A DNA stretch of 64,000 nucleotides from Streptomyces sp. NBC_01571. GTDB taxonomy: Bacteria > Actinomycetota > Actinomycetes > Streptomycetales > Streptomycetaceae. The DNA lies in the NCBI RefSeq assembly GCF_026339875.1, contig NZ_JAPEPZ010000001.1, forward strand, positions 3,348,001 through 3,412,000. Reading direction: 5' to 3'. Within the stretch, counting starts at the first letter, position 1; each line of letters starts with the position of its first letter. This document shows, one piece after another, positions 62,069 to 64,000 of the stretch. Below the pieces are notes generated by a model. The model saw only the letters and a list, made by a program, of their open reading frames with translations. It was not told where the DNA came from and did not search any database. Made by a program: the position numbers and the translations under genes.

Positions 62069-62377
62069 CTAGGTGCTCTTGGAGCGGGCCAGCTTCAACG
62101 TGATGCCGCCGGCCCCGATCGGGCCCGCGGCGCCGCCGATGACGGTCGCGGTGTGCGCGGCGACGTCCATCAGCCAGCACAGGGCAGCGACCACTCCCCA
62201 GGTGCCGAGCGCGGCGGCGCCGGCGATCGCGAACGGGATGAGCAGCCGCTGCCAGGGAAAGGCGGGCGGGGCGTTGTTGACGACGAACACGACGGGCTGG
62301 CCGGTCGCTTGAGCGCGTTGGAAGACGTCGGCGGGGATGTGCGGGGCCATCTGGCCGGGCGGGGTGGGCTGGCTCAT
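62069..62377 (-). CDS. Small membrane protein, Spd-like
   Basis: The 102-residue protein has a Pro-rich start (MSQPTPPGQMAPHIPADVFQ) and two hydrophobic segments (about residues 46-72 and 76-95). Position beside the tra gene, size and membrane helices fit the spread (Spd) proteins of Streptomyces plasmids that help transfer between hyphal compartments; sequence alone does not prove it. GAGAGGG precedes the ATG at 62377, which rejects the longer frame through the repeat region. Confidence 0.72.
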   Translation of the reverse strand: MSQPTPPGQMAPHIPADVFQRAQATGQPVVFVVNNAPPAFPWQRLLIPFAIAGAAALGTWGVVAALCWLMDVAAHTATVIGGAAGPIGAGGITLKLARSKST

Positions 62378-62447
62378 TACGGGCCCTCTCGGGGTAGGCC
62401 GCAGGCCCGCGCCAAAGGTGGCGCGGGCCTGCGGCGGGGTGGGTGTG

Positions 62448-62594
62448 CTTGTCGCGTGGCTTGTCGTCTCTCTTGTCGTGCGGCTTGTCTTGTCGCTTGT
62501 CTTGTCGCTTGTCGCCTCCCAGGTCACAACCCGTTTCCGAGCCTCTGGGACCCGGTAGGCGGCTTGTGGAGGAGCGGGGGCGACAAGCGACAAG
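62448..62594. repeat. Cluster of 8-bp repeats CTTGTCGC/GCGACAAG beside tra (candidate clt locus)
   Basis: CTTGTCG(C/T) occurs at 62448, 62460, 62472, 62489, 62501 and 62508, several at exactly 12- or 7-bp steps, with a truncated CTTGTCT at 62484 and 62496. The inverse GCGACAAG occurs at 62580 and 62587. The cluster fills the 220-bp non-coding gap between the translocase stop and the small membrane gene. TraB translocases of Streptomyces plasmids bind tandem 8-mers in the clt locus. Confidence 0.75.
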
Positions 62595-62597
62595 CGG

Positions 62598-64000
62598 TCA
62601 GTCGTCGGACGCGTGAGAGCGGTGGATGTAGCGGGCCTTGGTGCCCTCACCGACACGGACCGCCGTACCGTCCTGCACCCACGCTTTCAGCCACCCGACG
62701 ACCGTCTGACGGGTCGTCCCGTAGGCGTCCGCGAGGGCGCGGGCGATCGCGGACGCTCCCGTCCCGTTCGGGCCGGCGGCGAGCAGCGCAGCGAGCGCGG
62801 CCCGCTGCGCGGGACTGTCCTGCTCCTGCTCGCCCCGAAGGGCGGACAGGTTCAGCCCTGCCGGCCGGTCCGAACCGTCGCCCTGCTCGGGGCCACGGGG
62901 CTCGCGTGCGGTGGCGAACTGCGCGTCGATCTCCTCACGGAACCGGCGCAACATCTCATCCTCCGCCGGGGCCGGCCCCGTTTGCGGACCGCTCAACGCG
63001 GACAGGTTCAGCCCCGCCCCTGCCGCGGCAGACGGTGCGATGTCAGCGCCGGTGTCGGAAGCCCGGTCGCGCATCCATGCGGTGCGGTCGGCATCCCAGC
63101 GCCGCGCGTAGGCGGGCCCGGCAGCCTTCGCGGACACCGCGTCAAGCGTCGGATGTCGGTCGGAGGTGGCGGCGATGATGTCCCGGATCTGGTTCGGGAG
63201 GATCCGCCACGCTTTGAACAACGCGGCAGGCGACTCCGGAGTGCCCATGAACCCCGCGCCCTTGTGCGGGGCCTGGTCCACACGCAGACCGCGGGTGCCG
63301 GGGAACATCTTCGACAGGTCCATGCCCTCGGTCTCACCACCCGTGAGAGCAACCCGCACCTTCGCCTCACGACGGATCATGAGGTTGCTGAGGACACTGC
63401 CGGTCGCCCCGAGCGCGGTCAGGACAGTGCGCACGCCCATGGCGCGGGCGATCCGGATGACTTCGAGGATCTTCTCTCCAAGCTTGCGGATCTGCCGGTC
63501 GGGGCTGGCCAGGATCTCAGCGCCCTCATCGATGACCAGCATGATCTGAGGAATCTTCGCGCTGACCGGCAGGAGATCCGTGTTCGCCTTGGCCAGCAGG
63601 TCCTGGTAGCCCATCTTGCGGTGCTTGGCCACGCGCACGGCCGCATCGAGCATGGTCATGGCTTCCTCGAACGTCCCGGCGAGCCAGTCGATACCCGGCC
63701 GCACGGGCTTGCCGTCCTCACGCGTGATCTGGCCGTTGAGCGCGGGCAGGACCCACGGCAGGCCGGCCGATCCGGCGTTCAGGTCGATCACCCACGTCAG
63801 GACGTCCTCCGCGCGGGCGAACCCGGCGAGGATCGCGTGGACCATGTTCGTCTTGCCCGAACCGGTCGGACCCACGATCAAGGCGCACTGCTCGCGCAGG
63901 TAGGCGAGGATCTCCTGCGCGTTCGTGCGATACCCCCACGGGATACCCGTGTGCACGGACAGCGGCCCGTAATCATCCGGGTAGGTGCGCTCCTGCTCCA
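62598..64000 (-). CDS. FtsK/SpoIIIE-type DNA translocase (TraB-like), N-terminus beyond window
   Basis: At least 466 residues are present; the frame stays open to the right edge, so the start is not seen. Walker A is GPTGSGKT (ALIVGPTGSGKTNMV) and Walker B IMLVIDEGAEI. A C-terminal winged helix (GATGTSAIARALADAYGTTRQTV-like region with TTRQTVVGWLKAW) resembles the DNA-recognising gamma domain. TraB moves double-stranded DNA between mycelial cells. Two related segments GLNLSAL occur in the linker (about 100 and 60 residues before the end). Confidence 0.93.
   Translation of the reverse strand, partial: EQERTYPDDYGPLSVHTGIPWGYRTNAQEILAYLREQCALIVGPTGSGKTNMVHAILAGFARAEDVLTWVIDLNAGSAGLPWVLPALNGQITREDGKPVRPGIDWLAGTFEEAMTMLDAAVRVAKHRKMGYQDLLAKANTDLLPVSAKIPQIMLVIDEGAEILASPDRQIRKLGEKILEVIRIARAMGVRTVLTALGATGSVLSNLMIRREAKVRVALTGGETEGMDLSKMFPGTRGLRVDQAPHKGAGFMGTPESPAALFKAWRILPNQIRDIIAATSDRHPTLDAVSAKAAGPAYARRWDADRTAWMRDRASDTGADIAPSAAAGAGLNLSALSGPQTGPAPAEDEMLRRFREEIDAQFATAREPRGPEQGDGSDRPAGLNLSALRGEQEQDSPAQRAALAALLAAGPNGTGASAIARALADAYGTTRQTVVGWLKAWVQDGTAVRVGEGTKARYIHRSHASDD

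Larger units (their letters stand above)
56632..64000 (-). mobile_element. Actinomycete integrative and conjugative element (AICE), Prim-Pol type, left part
   Basis: All eight genes lie on the minus strand in the usual AICE set: tyrosine integrase, excisionase, replication genes (Prim-Pol and D5-type primase-helicase), a small Spd-like membrane protein and an FtsK/TraB-type translocase. The left limit is set only by the glnA stop; in pSAM2-like elements attP lies beside the 3' end of int, so an attachment core is expected within 56632-56760. I see no tRNA gene here; the intact target may be at the right end, beyond the window. The exact ends cannot be fixed. Confidence 0.9.

Noticed and set aside
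62378..62656. N-terminal extension of the small membrane protein through the Thr/Ser/Lys repeat
   Set aside because: The ribosome site and normal N-terminus are at 62377; the extension translates the CTTGTCGC repeat cluster, which is better explained as a DNA site.

Overview
This window is high-GC actinobacterial DNA, almost certainly a Streptomyces chromosome. The evidence is strongly G/C-biased third codon positions, frequent GTG starts, and a gene order that from memory matches the conserved Streptomyces core: qcr/cta respiratory genes, cobalamin genes, pepA-lpdA-sucB-aceE, lipB-lipA and glnA. Species identity was not verified. The last 7.3 kb is an integrated mobile element.

Layout. (1) 1-8.0 kb, mostly minus strand: qcrB (partial), qcrA, qcrC and ctaE, then ctaF, ctaD and ctaC. 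This is the cytochrome bc1-aa3 supercomplex, interrupted by a stand-alone pseudo-receiver protein and an L,D-transpeptidase lipoprotein. (2) 8.3-14.8 kb: cofactor and Fe-S genes, namely a cysteine desulfurase-TusA fusion, a PfkB kinase, an A-type Fe-S carrier and nadA, with a secreted or membrane-anchored protein. (3) 15-20.2 kb: an RND exporter beside a two-component system, with a perfect 16-bp inverted repeat between them. (4) 20.4-23.5 kb: the PspA envelope-stress pair, a DUF3043 membrane protein and a methyltransferase. (5) 23.6-31.6 kb: cobU (fused to a degenerate metallo-beta-lactamase-like domain), cobT and cobS, interleaved with a methyltransferase, an MprF-like lipid aminoacyltransferase and membrane proteins. 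(6) 32.1-41.1 kb: pepA, lpdA, the two-lipoyl-domain E2 gene sucB, a GntR regulator and aceE. Together with lipB/lipA at 51-53 kb these cover the lipoate-dependent 2-oxoacid dehydrogenases and synthesis of their cofactor. (7) 41.2-50.8 kb: a WYL regulator, a DUF4240 protein, an amidase whose reading frame carries a Trp/Arg-rich tandem repeat, a divergent MarP-like protease, a GNAT, a sugar-nucleotide-type epimerase, a FAD oxidoreductase and an NsdA-like regulator. (8) 53.4-56.6 kb: small membrane proteins and glnA with textbook GlnR boxes.

From about 56.65 kb to the right edge lies the left part of an actinomycete integrative and conjugative element (AICE) of the Prim-Pol replication type. Its genes, all on the minus strand, are: integrase, excisionase, D5/P4-type primase-helicase, a small hypothetical, a Prim-Pol, a tRNA-guanine-transglycosylase-like protein, a small membrane protein and an FtsK/TraB-type DNA translocase that runs off the window. 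Four genes in the middle are joined by ATGA overlaps. Next to the translocase is a cluster of the 8-mer CTTGTCGC in both orientations, which I propose is the clt/TraB recognition locus. The transglycosylase-like gene embedded in a replication/transfer operon is the best candidate for an undescribed system: base modification (7-deazaguanine type) of the transferring element.

Across the chromosome part, at least nine genes begin 6-8 nt after a TAnnnT hexamer, which suggests many leaderless transcripts. Two families of dispersed intergenic repeats also occur.
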